NCBI GenBank assembly: GCA_018402525.1
Contig: JAGYIR010000014.1
Coordinates: 186,001-250,000 of the forward strand
From: Crocinitomicaceae bacterium
Lineage (GTDB): Bacteria > Bacteroidota > Bacteroidia > Flavobacteriales_D > Crocinitomicaceae
Length of the DNA: 64,000 nt
Direction of reading: 5' to 3'
Of this stretch, positions 1-8,746 are shown one piece after another (position 1 is the stretch's first letter; every line of letters starts with the position of its first letter). The notes beneath the pieces are model-generated. The model was not told where the DNA came from, did no database searches, and saw nothing but the letters and a program-made list of their open reading frames with translations. Made by a program: the position numbers and the translations under genes.

Positions 1-2
1 AT

Positions 3-71
3 AATCGGTTCGGTAAAGGGCAAACAGTTTTAACGAAAGTCAAGTACGCTAATCCTCTAAACTGGACTTAA
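3..71 (+). CDS. Possible 3' end of an upstream gene (partial)
   Basis: From base 3 one plus-strand frame stays open for 22 codons and stops with TAA at 69-71; the tail reads RFGKGQTVLTKVKYANPLNW. A competing frame from base 1 is open for only 10 codons. The peptide is too short to assign a family. If real, the gene ends about 100 bases upstream of the halogenase-like gene and could be its operon partner. Confidence 0.3.
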   Translation, partial: NRFGKGQTVLTKVKYANPLNWT

Positions 72-170
72 AAGTAGCCGTCAATCGTTAATTATTTGAT
101 CTTCCGCAAGTACTCCCTTTCAATGTTTTCATTATTTTTGATGTTAAATTTCAAAGCTCAATTTTCGTAT

Positions 171-1829
171 ATGACAAAAAATTATGATGTTGCAATTCTC
201 GGTGGTGGTTTAGCAGGACTCACCCTCGCATTACAAACCAAACAAGCTAATCCTGATGCGTCCATTATCATTTTAGAACGCCGTGATGGCAGCGCACCTG
301 ACGCAGCACATAAAGTGGGTGAATCTACCGTTGAATTAGGTACGCACTACATTCGAGAAATTCTTGATTTGAAAGATTACATGGACGAGCACCAACTTCC
401 AAAACATGGATTGCGCTTTTTCTTTTCTCCACAACATAAGAATGACATTTCGAAACGTGTTGAGTTAGGTCCACGAAAATTACTCCCCGTTCCAAGTCAC
501 CAAATAGACCGAGGAAGCTTTGAGAATTACTTAACTGAACTATGCATTGAGCGCGGAATTGAAGTGCAACTTGGAGCGAAAGCTTCCAACGTAGACTTAA
601 ATTACGAAGGGCATACCGTGCATGTGGAAAGAGCCGGTGAGACACATATTCTTCACTCCAAATGGGCAATTGATACCACTGGTCGTTCTGGACTTATCAA
701 GCGAAAATTAGGTTTGAAAAAGGACATCGATCACGCTGTATGCGCTGCTTGGTTTCGAATTAAAGGCGATTTAAATGTTGATGAATGGTCTGACAACAAA
801 GACTGGAACACATTTTTAGAACCGGGACTTAGACGTTTAGGAACCATTCACTTTATGGATAAGGGATACTGGGTTTGGTTGATTCCATTGGCGACTGGAA
901 ATACAAGTGTTGGAATTGTTGCTGATCCTGCAATTCACCCGTTTGACACATACAATAAACTTGACAAAGCGCTAGAATGGTTAAAAATCAACGAACCACT
1001 TTGTTACGAAAACATTGAGCCTCGAAAAGAAGACATTCTTGATTTTAAAGTATTAAAACATTTCGCACTGAATTCTGAAAAGCTGTATTCAGAAGAACGT
1101 TGGGCGGTTTCAGGTGAGTCAGGAGTTTTCTTAGATCCATTTTACTCTCCTGGCACTGATTTTATCTCAATGAGTAATACGTTCATTTCGGATTTAATTA
1201 CAAGAGATTTACGAGGAGAGGACGTATCTCTTCACACTTCCGTGTACGAAAAAACATTGTTTGCAGTCTTCAATAACTGGGTGCCGCTCTACCAAAACAA
1301 ATACCCTATGTGGGGGTCGACCCAAACCATGATTTTAAAAATCTTCTGGGACTGGGCGATTTATTGGAGTGTACCAACGTTGATTTTTACCAATGAGATG
1401 TTCACCAATCTTTCCGTTCTCAAAAACCTATTCGCAAGTGAGGACGGAGCTGGGCAGCGGTTTGGGAGACTTAACGCACAAGTGCAGACTTTACTCACGG
1501 AATGGGTAGAACACGATGATCAGGCTTTTTCAGATCGCTATATTGATCCTTTTGATATCGGATACTTAAAGGAGTTTCACCTTGGTTTGGAAGAACGCTA
1601 CTCGTCGCGCGAATTGGTGCAAAAAATTAATTCGAACATGGTAATTCTTGAAGAGATAGCTTCGGAAGTTTTTCGTTTAATGAGTACAAAAATCTACGGA
1701 ACAGCAACCGATCTAAAAGTAGACCCATACACTATGACCTTGAAAGAGCGTCCAATCGACAATGAAATGGGTACCTTAGCTCGACCAGCCATTAAAGCCG
1801 ACGTCGCCGTGATGTGGTACTATAAATAG
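171..1829 (+). CDS. Flavin-dependent halogenase-like FAD monooxygenase
   Basis: A 552-residue soluble flavoprotein of the tryptophan-halogenase family, which uses FADH2 and O2 (via hypohalous acid) to halogenate aromatic or pyrrole substrates. Seen directly: the Rossmann FAD motif GGGLAG at residues 11-16, the halogenase-type VGEST at 49-53, a lysine in PKHGLRF at 78 (close to the catalytic Lys79 of PrnA/RebH), and the hallmark WxWxIP motif as WVWLIP at 234-239. A later GVFLDPFYSPGTDF stretch fits the second flavin-binding region. Start: the ATG at 171 places the FAD motif at the usual distance from the N terminus; a TTG at 96 and an ATG at 123 would add an unneeded leader. A DUF1702 gene follows 13 bases after the stop, so the pair is probably one operon in secondary metabolism. 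The substrate cannot be told; some relatives in this family are non-halogenating oxidoreductases. Confidence 0.8.
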   Translation: MTKNYDVAILGGGLAGLTLALQTKQANPDASIIILERRDGSAPDAAHKVGESTVELGTHYIREILDLKDYMDEHQLPKHGLRFFFSPQHKNDISKRVELGPRKLLPVPSHQIDRGSFENYLTELCIERGIEVQLGAKASNVDLNYEGHTVHVERAGETHILHSKWAIDTTGRSGLIKRKLGLKKDIDHAVCAAWFRIKGDLNVDEWSDNKDWNTFLEPGLRRLGTIHFMDKGYWVWLIPLATGNTSVGIVADPAIHPFDTYNKLDKALEWLKINEPLCYENIEPRKEDILDFKVLKHFALNSEKLYSEERWAVSGESGVFLDPFYSPGTDFISMSNTFISDLITRDLRGEDVSLHTSVYEKTLFAVFNNWVPLYQNKYPMWGSTQTMILKIFWDWAIYWSVPTLIFTNEMFTNLSVLKNLFASEDGAGQRFGRLNAQVQTLLTEWVEHDDQAFSDRYIDPFDIGYLKEFHLGLEERYSSRELVQKINSNMVILEEIASEVFRLMSTKIYGTATDLKVDPYTMTLKERPIDNEMGTLARPAIKADVAVMWYYK

Positions 1830-1842
1830 AAACAGAAAATAG

Positions 1843-2661
1843 ATGCTAGAAAAAAGAATTGACATCATACAATCTAGTTTTCAAGCAGGTAAGTTAGAAG
1901 CCGAACGATTAGGGTTGATTTCAAATTTTGAATTTGACCAATCGATACCAAAAGAGTTCATCTCGGTTGCTTTTGAAGGCTTTTCCATGGGAATTGCCGT
2001 TAAATCGATTATTGAAAAGCAATCGCTTAAGGATTGGAGGTTGTTTTTTGAAAACCACGGCCTAAAACATGCGTCTCAAGTATACGTTGGACTTGGTTGG
2101 GCATTGTGCCAATTAAATCAACCGATAGAAAAAATACTCAAGACAATTGACGCTAAATGGAAATTGCGTGTGCTTGATGGCTACGGTTACTGCTCTGCAT
2201 TGCTTAAAAGGCAATCTACCATTCGCAACCAAGAAATTCCCGAAAACCTGCCGCGACAATTGCAAGCAGGATTTAACCAAGGCGTTGGAAGAAGTTTGTG
2301 GTACATCGTAAAAGGCGATATTGAAAGATTGAAACGCATCATTGAGTTATTTGAAAATGATCGGCATTCAGATCTGTGGAGAGGAATTGGAATTGCCGTC
2401 ACGTTCGTTGGTGGAATCGGTAGTTTAGAGATGATTCAACTACAAACAGCTGCTAAAAATGACCTAAATCAATTTAAATTGGGGATTCTCATGGCGCAAT
2501 CATCTCGAAATAAGTCAGAGTCAATGTCTGAATCAGCACAAATCATTGCCGATTTCTTTCTCATGAATGAAGAAGAGCTACTTAAAAAAATGAATGAAAT
2601 TGAAGCCAACGAGTTCGCTGATATTTCTGAGTATTTGGTTGCGCTGAACCAATTGATTTAA
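1843..2661 (+). CDS. DUF1702-family protein
   Basis: A 272-residue protein without signal peptide or membrane segments. I recognise the DUF1702 pattern (a family first noted in enediyne and other natural-product clusters): FEGFSMG at 45-50, QVYVGLGWAL at 79-88, LDGYGY at 111-116, GFNQGVGRSLWYI at 143-155, DLWRGIG at 177-183 and FVGGIG at 188-193. The biochemical role of the family is not established. It starts 13 bases after the halogenase-like gene, which suggests a shared transcript and pathway. Its stop codon lies in a TTAA palindrome that also supplies the stop of the convergent glycosyltransferase gene, so the two genes overlap by 4 bases and share a termination region. Confidence 0.65.
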   Translation: MLEKRIDIIQSSFQAGKLEAERLGLISNFEFDQSIPKEFISVAFEGFSMGIAVKSIIEKQSLKDWRLFFENHGLKHASQVYVGLGWALCQLNQPIEKILKTIDAKWKLRVLDGYGYCSALLKRQSTIRNQEIPENLPRQLQAGFNQGVGRSLWYIVKGDIERLKRIIELFENDRHSDLWRGIGIAVTFVGGIGSLEMIQLQTAAKNDLNQFKLGILMAQSSRNKSESMSESAQIIADFFLMNEEELLKKMNEIEANEFADISEYLVALNQLI

Positions 2662-3890
2662 TTGTCCTTGTTTTTTTCTTCGATCCATTTCGACAAGTAC
2701 TTAGTGCTGGCCAAGGAATGATGTTGCACCAAAAGTGAAAGAAAATCTGCAGACCTGGTCGCCTCACAACTTTTTAGACGGGTTCGAAATTCACGTTTCA
2801 GCGACTCCAAAAAAATCGCATAATTGTATCTTTTAGCGAGAATTTGAACACCATTTTGCTGGGCTAGTTCCCATTTTTCAGGATTCGTATATAATTGTGT
2901 CGCTGCTTCAGCAAATTCTTCAGCAGAATCGACGATTGCCCCATTCCATAAGTCATTGAGTTGCATTGACTCTGCACCAATGGAAGTTGTTACCGTCGGA
3001 GTTCCGCATGCCATTGCCTCCAGTAGCTTCCCCTTGATTCCAGCACCAAATCGCAAAGGAGCCAAGCTTACTCGGGCTTTCAGTGTAACCGCTTGAGCAT
3101 CCTCTGCCCTACCACAAATTAGAAAACCATCCATTGGATTGTGAAAATCCATTACCTTTTGACTGGCATAGGCGCCATACACATTCACTTGAGCCTGCGG
3201 ACACTTCTTACGAATCAATGGCCAGATTTCCCTTTTCAAATAGCAAAGAGCATCCCAATTTGGAGCATGTAAAAAGTTGCCAATAAACATAAAGTCGCGG
3301 CGCTGCTCAAAATTCGGCAATCGCTCACTTACCACATTCGAAAACAGGGGAAAATAACACATCTTATGGTCGGCAAAATGGAATCGATCTTTAAGTAACT
3401 CAATTTCAAATTCAGAAACCAACAAGGTAAAATCAACACGATACATCGAAGCAACTTCTCGCAGTGCCATTTCCGAATTCAGGTTTAAGACTGATAGATC
3501 ACCGTTTAACTTCAGCGCTTCTTCTCTTGCATGCCTTAAAAAATGTAAATCTTCGCTGTTCAAAATACGGAGTGCAGCAGGGCAATGTTCAATTACTCGC
3601 CATCCAAATTGCTCTTCAGTCATAAACCGATCGAAAACAACAATATTAGGTTTGACGGCGATCAGAAAATCATCAAAAGAGGCTGAGTTTAACTGGATGT
3701 TGTATATTTCAATTCCATAAAGAGATAAATCTTCTTGAAAATCAGACGGATTGGCCGTAGAAGCAAAAACTATTTCAGCTTCCAACTCCTTAAAAAAGTA
3801 GATGAGTTGCATCATTCGAGTTCCGGCTGCGGACGACTTAGGTTCTGGCCACACTTTACCAATAATCAATACTTTATCGTGAGATAGCAT
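2658..3890 (-). CDS. Glycosyltransferase, GT-B fold (GT4-like)
   Basis: A 410-residue soluble protein with the two-Rossmann GT-B layout. The N-terminal half is acceptor-side; the C-terminal half has FIGNFLHAPNWDAL (typical of group 1 transferases), then RFGAGIKGKLLEAMACGTPTV and SIGAESM, where the E of the LLEAMACG helix would contact the nucleotide-sugar donor. The likely role is transfer of a sugar to a surface glycan, lipid or secondary metabolite; the donor and acceptor cannot be told. Start: the ATG at 3890 is two codons inside a longer TTG-initiated frame. It is convergent with the DUF1702 gene and lies downstream of the small membrane protein at 3930-4466 on the same strand (39 bases apart), so these two may be cotranscribed. 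Confidence 0.8.
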   Translation of the reverse strand: MLSHDKVLIIGKVWPEPKSSAAGTRMMQLIYFFKELEAEIVFASTANPSDFQEDLSLYGIEIYNIQLNSASFDDFLIAVKPNIVVFDRFMTEEQFGWRVIEHCPAALRILNSEDLHFLRHAREEALKLNGDLSVLNLNSEMALREVASMYRVDFTLLVSEFEIELLKDRFHFADHKMCYFPLFSNVVSERLPNFEQRRDFMFIGNFLHAPNWDALCYLKREIWPLIRKKCPQAQVNVYGAYASQKVMDFHNPMDGFLICGRAEDAQAVTLKARVSLAPLRFGAGIKGKLLEAMACGTPTVTTSIGAESMQLNDLWNGAIVDSAEEFAEAATQLYTNPEKWELAQQNGVQILAKRYNYAIFLESLKREFRTRLKSCEATRSADFLSLLVQHHSLASTKYLSKWIEEKNKDN

Positions 3891-3929
3891 ACACAAATAT
3901 AAGACTAGAAGGAATACTAAATTTGATTA

Positions 3930-4466
3930 CTAAAAGGTCTTCATACCAAAATGCAAACCGACACCGACCAAAATCGAAGAGATTATGATTCCTGTCGTTA
4001 CAGCAAGAAAGGCCTTTTTATAAGGGATTCTAAGTACAAACGCGGCCAAAGTACCAATATATGCTCCCGTCACAGGCAGTGGAATCATAACAAAAACCAT
4101 TAAACCCCAAACGCCATACTTTTGAAAATTCTTTTGAGTTCCTCGCTTCGCTCGTTTAGAAAAATAAACAGCACTTTTCTTATAGGTTCTGTTTTTCCAA
4201 AGGTATTTATTTGACATTTCTATTACCTTGTAAAAGAAAGGAAACACCAATAAATTTGCACCGAGGCCAATCACGAAAGCAAGCCACAATGGTAAACCAT
4301 TCAATGCCCCATAGGGAATTCCTACCCTCGCCTCGCCCAAAGGAGAGATGCTCAATAGAAATGTAAAAATGGCATCTAATAACATGCTTAAAAAATCAGT
4401 TAAACTTTTAGAAAATTTATTCTGAAAGTCAGTAAAAATAAGTTGTTTTTCATCTGATTGTATCAT
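3930..4466 (-). CDS. Small multi-drug export family membrane protein (COG2426-like)
   Basis: A 178-residue inner-membrane protein resembling PF06695/COG2426 (annotated 'small multi-drug export protein'; transport function is not well proven). Visible are SISPLGEARVGIPYGA, a pattern that opens these proteins, hydrophobic segments around residues 28-50, 58-82, 118-142 and 148-175, a basic loop (KNRTYKKS...KRAKRG) and PLPVTGAYIGTLAAF, a re-entrant PxxxTG motif like that of DedA/VTT proteins. The first 27 residues are polar and the true start could be an internal ATG. It is the first gene of a minus-strand pair with the glycosyltransferase and is divergent from the hut operon. Confidence 0.7.
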   Translation of the reverse strand: MIQSDEKQLIFTDFQNKFSKSLTDFLSMLLDAIFTFLLSISPLGEARVGIPYGALNGLPLWLAFVIGLGANLLVFPFFYKVIEMSNKYLWKNRTYKKSAVYFSKRAKRGTQKNFQKYGVWGLMVFVMIPLPVTGAYIGTLAAFVLRIPYKKAFLAVTTGIIISSILVGVGLHFGMKTF

Positions 4467-4730
4467 TTTCCTTCACCATAATGAAATAAAAAAATAAATT
4501 CAAAAAAATCAGACGCACCAGTTTAATTTTTAAGTATTGAATTTCAATACAATAAAGCTATTCATTAAGTGAATATTGCTACAATTTTAATTTTACAATA
4601 ATTGTTAATTCATCCTTTAGCTAGGCGATGTAACATGAACACTGAATCACATTACAATTAAATCCTGTAATTTATCGCAGTAACTCCTCCGAATGTGAAT
4701 GAACATCATTACATTTGTTTGAAGCAAAAA
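4467..4730. promoter_or_regulatory. Divergent promoter region ahead of the hut operon
   Basis: 264 bases of very AT-rich DNA between a minus-strand membrane gene and the plus-strand hut operon. It holds a short inverted repeat ATTCA-TTAAG-TGAAT at 4560-4574 that could be an operator and a near-match TAATTTTA to the Bacteroidota -7 box TAnnTTTG. No coding potential seen. The operator is inference only. Confidence 0.3.
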
Positions 4731-5543
4731 ATGATGGAGCAACCGTATGTAATTATTGAACCAACTGGGGAAAAAGTTCCGCTCATCTTAAGTGTTCCGC
4801 ATTGCGGTGTTTCCTTTCCAGATGAGCTAAAGAATTCCTACGTACCTGAAATGATGGCACAGCCAGATGACACAGATTGGTTCGTTCATGATTTGTACAA
4901 TTTTGCAAGTGAACTTGGCATCACTATCATTCATGCTAGGTATAGCCGTTGGGTGATTGATTTGAATCGAGACCCAAAGAGCACCCCACTTTACAATGAC
5001 GGGCGAATTATTACTGGACTCACCACAACAACAGATTTTTTTGGGAATCCTATTTATGCTGCAGAAGATAAAATTCCGAATCTGCAAGAAGTCGAAAGAA
5101 GACTAAACACCTATTATTGGCCATATTATGCCAAAATTGAATCGTTACTAAAAGAACGCAAAGAAGAATTCGGAAAGGTACTTTTGTGGGACGCTCATTC
5201 GATAAGAAAAAATGTCCCTACAATTCAGAAAGAAGATTTTCCTGATATGATTTTAGGAAATAATGACGAAACTACAGCGGACGCAGCATTGATTTCAACA
5301 GCACTGAGTAATCTGAGAGGCGGTGCATATGAAATTAGTCACAATACACCCTTCAAAGGTGGACATATTACCCGCTATTTTGGAAAACCAAACATGGGAG
5401 TTCACACACTTCAACTGGAAATGAATAAGGTATTGTACATGGACGATCAAGAGCTCAATTTTCATGAAATGAGAGCAAACAAGGTAAGAACAGTTCTAAA
5501 GCAGACCTTTCAAGAATTGATCAAAACCATAGAAACACTTTAG
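4731..5543 (+). CDS. hutG: N-formylglutamate amidohydrolase
   Basis: A 270-residue cytoplasmic hydrolase of the FGase family (PF05013) that cleaves N-formyl-L-glutamate to L-glutamate and formate, the last step of the hutF branch of histidine breakdown. Family marks: LILSVPHCGVSFPDE near the N terminus, DDTDWFVHDLY, ARYSRWVIDLNRDP, VLLWDAHSIRKNVP (probable metal-binding region) and a late NTPFKGGHITRYFG. Start: ATG 4731 (or the adjacent ATG at 4734) is chosen over a GTG at 4695, because the family begins close to the PYVIIEP region. The next gene, hutF, begins 3 bases after the stop. The symbol follows the hutG naming used for this enzyme type, which is unrelated to formiminoglutamase HutG. 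Confidence 0.88.
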   Translation: MMEQPYVIIEPTGEKVPLILSVPHCGVSFPDELKNSYVPEMMAQPDDTDWFVHDLYNFASELGITIIHARYSRWVIDLNRDPKSTPLYNDGRIITGLTTTTDFFGNPIYAAEDKIPNLQEVERRLNTYYWPYYAKIESLLKERKEEFGKVLLWDAHSIRKNVPTIQKEDFPDMILGNNDETTADAALISTALSNLRGGAYEISHNTPFKGGHITRYFGKPNMGVHTLQLEMNKVLYMDDQELNFHEMRANKVRTVLKQTFQELIKTIETL

Positions 5544-5546
5544 ACG

Positions 5547-6923
5547 ATGAATTCGTATTTTTTTAAGCATCTATTGCAGAAAGACGGTTGGCTTTCCAAT
5601 GTAAAGATCGCTACCGATGTTGACGGGAAAATTACTTCTCTTAGTGAAAATGAGGTACCAAATGGTGCAACAATCATTGAGGGATATGCATTGCCTGGAT
5701 TTCAAAATGCGCACTCGCATGCCTTTCAATATGCAATGGCTGGACTGGCCGAAGTGCATAACGTTTCACACACCTCTGACGATTTCTGGTCATGGCGTGA
5801 AGCTATGTATCAATTGGCATTGCAAGTTTCACCAGAACAAATGGAATCCATTGCAACGATGTTGTACAGCGAAATGGTGCGGCATGGATATACCAACGTG
5901 GCAGAATTTCATTACGTCCACCATCAAAAAAACGGACAACGTTACGATAACCTGGCAGAAATGGGAAGTCGGATGATTTCCGCAGCACAAACTGCTGGTA
6001 TTAACATCACTCTGGTTCCAATTTTTTATCAAAAAGGCGGATTTGGTCAGGCACCTAACGATCGTCAACGGCGTTTTATATCTACCGACATTGATACCTA
6101 TTTGGAATTGCTAGAAGCCTCAAGAGAGGCATGTAAAGCTTACAAAGGAGCAAATATTGGCATTGGAATTCACTCCATGCGCGGCGTTGAACCGACCGAT
6201 ATCGCTGACATAGCAAAAAATGGAATGCGGGACATCCCCTTTCATATTCATGTGGCTGAACAACTCAAAGAAATAGAAGATTCAATCCATTATTTAGGTA
6301 AGCGACCTGTGGAATGGATGCTTGAAAACATCGACATGAACGACCGTTTTCATTTGGTACATGCTACGCATTTAACTGAGAAAGAATCCAAAGGGATAGC
6401 TCAAAGTGGCGCACACGTAGTGATATGTCCAACAACAGAGGGAAATCTTGGCGATGGACTTTTCCCTTTAAAGAAATTCCAAGCATATGGTGGGAAATGG
6501 AGTATCGGCACCGATAGCCACATCGGCATAAACCCGCTTGAAGAGTTAAGAATGCTTGACTATGGGCAACGTTTAAATTCGCATCAACGCAATACGTACA
6601 CCTCTTCTAAGCAAGGAGATAGCGGCATGTTTGCTTTGAGAATGATCACCTCAGCAGGAAGAAAAGCGATGAACAATGTTGCCAATGATTTTTTTGAAAT
6701 TGGTCAACCATTGAATGCAGCCATCATAGACGGAAATGCGCCATTGTTGGCATCCACATCTTTGGAAAAAGTAGCTTCTTCTATCCTTTACACGAGCGAT
6801 GCCACCCATCACGTAGAAACAATTGTCAATGGGTCATTAAAAGTTTCAAATGGCAGACACCATCAACAAGAGGAAATTCGAATGAATTTTGGAAAAACAA
6901 TGAACATACTTGCGAATAGATAG
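5547..6923 (+). CDS. hutF: N-formimino-L-glutamate deiminase
   Basis: A 458-residue amidohydrolase-superfamily enzyme that deaminates N-formimino-L-glutamate to N-formyl-L-glutamate and ammonia. The metal site is visible: HSH at residues 56-58 after LPGFQNA, HIHVAEQ in the middle, LVHATHLTE and the aspartate in GTDSHIGINP. Other family marks are DDFWSWREAMY and HGYTNVAEFHYVHH. Its product is the substrate of the amidohydrolase encoded just upstream (3-base gap), and hutD abuts its stop codon (TAGATG), so the three form one operon. No hutH, hutU or hutI is present in the window, so the earlier steps must be encoded elsewhere. Confidence 0.93.
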   Translation: MNSYFFKHLLQKDGWLSNVKIATDVDGKITSLSENEVPNGATIIEGYALPGFQNAHSHAFQYAMAGLAEVHNVSHTSDDFWSWREAMYQLALQVSPEQMESIATMLYSEMVRHGYTNVAEFHYVHHQKNGQRYDNLAEMGSRMISAAQTAGINITLVPIFYQKGGFGQAPNDRQRRFISTDIDTYLELLEASREACKAYKGANIGIGIHSMRGVEPTDIADIAKNGMRDIPFHIHVAEQLKEIEDSIHYLGKRPVEWMLENIDMNDRFHLVHATHLTEKESKGIAQSGAHVVICPTTEGNLGDGLFPLKKFQAYGGKWSIGTDSHIGINPLEELRMLDYGQRLNSHQRNTYTSSKQGDSGMFALRMITSAGRKAMNNVANDFFEIGQPLNAAIIDGNAPLLASTSLEKVASSILYTSDATHHVETIVNGSLKVSNGRHHQQEEIRMNFGKTMNILANR

Positions 6924-7484
6924 ATGATCGTACAACACCTCAAAGAGAAAGATTACAATACGACAACTTGGTCTGGTGGAATGACAACCGAGCTGTTCAT
7001 TTTTCCGGAAACAGCCAATTTTCACACTGGCGACTTTAATCTACGCATAAGTATAGCCACTGTGGAAACCGAACAAAGTACTTTTACTCCATTACCTGGA
7101 GTTGATCGAACGCTCATAGTGCTAAAAGGGCAATTGCGATTAGAACACGAGGATCATTACAGCATTGACTTGGAAGAGTTTGAAGAAGATCGTTTTAAAG
7201 GAGACTGGAAAACGACGAGCTTTGGCCAGGTGACCGACTTCAACGTAATGACAAAAAACGATGGCACCGCGATTGTGCAGAAAATTGATTTAATCCCTGG
7301 CGAATTATTGACCCTCGCCTCTTCTTACTCCCTCCAGTTCATCTATATTCTAAGCGGAGCAATTCGGTTGGATGAAATTGTAGCAACAACTTCTGAATCA
7401 CTGGTTATTCAAAGTGTGAATCATCCAAAGTTTATTGCTGAGGAACATACGCGAATTATCCTTGCGTCAGTTGATTTTAAATAA
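6924..7484 (+). CDS. hutD: HutD/Ves family protein
   Basis: A 186-residue cupin-like protein of the HutD/Ves family (PF05962), often linked to histidine-utilisation operons, where it is thought to tune pathway flux or bind formylglutamate-type intermediates; it has no proven enzyme activity. Diagnostic features are the opening TTWSGGMTTELFIFPE (the W-x-GG-x-T-x-E pattern), LRISIATVE, FTPLPGVDRTLIVLKGQLRL and the second cupin half around LQFIYILSGAI. The start codon directly follows the hutF stop, implying translational coupling. The 3' end overlaps the convergent lipoprotein gene by 8 bases. Confidence 0.85.
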   Translation: MIVQHLKEKDYNTTTWSGGMTTELFIFPETANFHTGDFNLRISIATVETEQSTFTPLPGVDRTLIVLKGQLRLEHEDHYSIDLEEFEEDRFKGDWKTTSFGQVTDFNVMTKNDGTAIVQKIDLIPGELLTLASSYSLQFIYILSGAIRLDEIVATTSESLVIQSVNHPKFIAEEHTRIILASVDFK

Positions 7485-7905
7485 TTGGATCTTCCTCATC
7501 TGTTGCTTCTAGCTCCTCATCTTCCCAATCTTCCAATTCATTTGGATCAAATGTATCATACTCAGGCTCATCGTCACAGCCGTAATACGTGTAACGCTCT
7601 GTTAAACTATCAGTCTCGAATAAAATAAACACCTCGCCATATCCACAGATTTTCTCATACTTGTTCTCAAGATGGTTCATAATACTATCTGCAATTGAAG
7701 CGTAATCGTTGGAATTTGTTCTACGTATCGTTAATGTCAATGTTTTGTTAGAATTTGAAAAACTGGTATTCACTCCAACATATTTACAATCACAGGCTTG
7801 TCTTGTCAGTTTACGAATTTCATTTGAGCGTTTCATTTCTTTCGCGATCATTTTGCATCCAGCGAGTGCGAAAAAAAGTGAAAATAGCAGGATATAGTTT
7901 CTCAT
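7477..7905 (-). CDS. Putative lipoprotein, acidic C terminus
   Basis: A 142-residue protein starting MRNYILLFSLFFALAGCKM: a lipoprotein signal with lipobox LAGC, so it is probably anchored in the outer or inner membrane. The middle has RQACDCKYVGV and LTLTIRRTNSND, and the tail is strongly acidic (many Asp/Glu, ending ATDEEDPII). I do not recognise the family. Start at ATG 7905 is chosen over an upstream TTG at 7941 because it places the signal peptide at the N terminus. It is convergent with hutD and overlaps it by 8 bases. Confidence 0.65.
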   Translation of the reverse strand: MRNYILLFSLFFALAGCKMIAKEMKRSNEIRKLTRQACDCKYVGVNTSFSNSNKTLTLTIRRTNSNDYASIADSIMNHLENKYEKICGYGEVFILFETDSLTERYTYYGCDDEPEYDTFDPNELEDWEDEELEATDEEDPII

Positions 7906-8072
7906 CGGTTTAATATTTTTAGTAAATATACAAGATTCCATTTAAACGCTCAAGTTAGCAACCGCTACTCTAATCCCATTACAAAACCCATTTAGCTGTA
8001 CCATAAATAGTTGTGAAAAAATACAATCCTCCATTTTCAAAATTTCTCTCAAAAAAATAGTGATGGCTAACC

Positions 8073-8103
8073 TTGTAGAACTAAATAAAGTATCATATTT
8101 TTG
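8073..8103 (+). promoter_or_regulatory. Bacteroidota-type promoter (-33 TTG, -7 TATTTTTG)
   Basis: TTG at 8073-8075 and TATTTTTG at 8096-8103 (matches TAnnTTTG exactly) are 20 bases apart, the layout of the primary sigma promoter of Bacteroidota. The start codon of the downstream lipoprotein gene is at 8125. Confidence 0.65.
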
Positions 8104-8124
8104 CCAACAAAAAATAAACAACTT

Positions 8125-8643
8125 ATGAAAAAATTAACTGCCTTGATTCCACTAGCCTTACTGTTTGTTCTGATCTCATGCGGAGAACCTGATACACCAG
8201 AGAATGCGCGAAAATATTACCAAAGTATTGTAAAAGATAAAACCAATCCGATTGTAAATGTTTACGAAAAGGATTTGATTGAATCATTCAAAAACTATAT
8301 CGCTGCGGACATGTCCGATAAATATATTAAGCTAGAACTTGCGGTTATTGAAACAGCAAACGAACTTGATAAAATGAAAGATTACCATGGGGATGCTACT
8401 TTGTTAAACGATGCAAAAGATTTGCTTGCGGCATACAAAAAATCACTTCCATTGTATAAAAAGAAAGTAGCAATTGAGTCACTTTCTGACAAAGATTACA
8501 CAGAAGCAAAAGAAAAAGAGTCCAAGGAGCTAATGAGCGAAATTAATGGGCTTTTAAATGATGTAAACGAAAAGTTCCGCATTACAACTCAAGTATTCGG
8601 AAAAGTACACAACTTCAAGATTGAAAAGTTGACGTACAATTAA
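8125..8643 (+). CDS. Putative lipoprotein, helical
   Basis: A 172-residue protein beginning MKKLTALIPLALLFVLISCGE, a clear lipoprotein signal with lipobox LISC. The mature part is charged and looks all-helical (long Lys/Glu/Asp-rich stretches without Pro), resembling the LIC11966-type surface lipoproteins of Bacteroidota, but I cannot place it firmly. It stands alone, with its own promoter at 8073-8103 and a strong terminator at 8663-8697. A TTG at 8101 lies inside the promoter -7 box and is not the start. Confidence 0.75.
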   Translation: MKKLTALIPLALLFVLISCGEPDTPENARKYYQSIVKDKTNPIVNVYEKDLIESFKNYIAADMSDKYIKLELAVIETANELDKMKDYHGDATLLNDAKDLLAAYKKSLPLYKKKVAIESLSDKDYTEAKEKESKELMSEINGLLNDVNEKFRITTQVFGKVHNFKIEKLTYN

Positions 8644-8662
8644 TAGTTGATACTAGAATTCT

Positions 8663-8697
8663 AAAACTCATTCGTTTCTCGGATGAGTTTTTTTTTT
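8663..8697 (+). terminator. Rho-independent terminator
   Basis: A 12-bp stem (8663-8674 with 8680-8691, one G-T pair), a 5-base loop and a run of T to about 8697. It lies 20 bases after the lipoprotein stop codon. Confidence 0.85.
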
Positions 8698-8746
8698 CAT
8701 AGAATCCGAATCGCTCTTACCACAACTTTTTTCTACTTTTATACAT

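Noticed and set aside
96-170. N-terminal extension or signal peptide of the halogenase-like gene
   Set aside because: TTG 96 or ATG 123 would put 16-25 residues ahead of the FAD motif; the family starts a few residues before it, and no promoter supports the longer form.
325-669. Minus-strand 114-codon gene inside the halogenase
   Set aside because: Codon pattern and composition fit a shadow frame; the sense gene has clear motifs throughout this stretch.
5617-5976. Plus-strand 119-codon gene inside hutF
   Set aside because: Out-of-frame shadow of hutF, whose catalytic HSH motif lies in the same bases.
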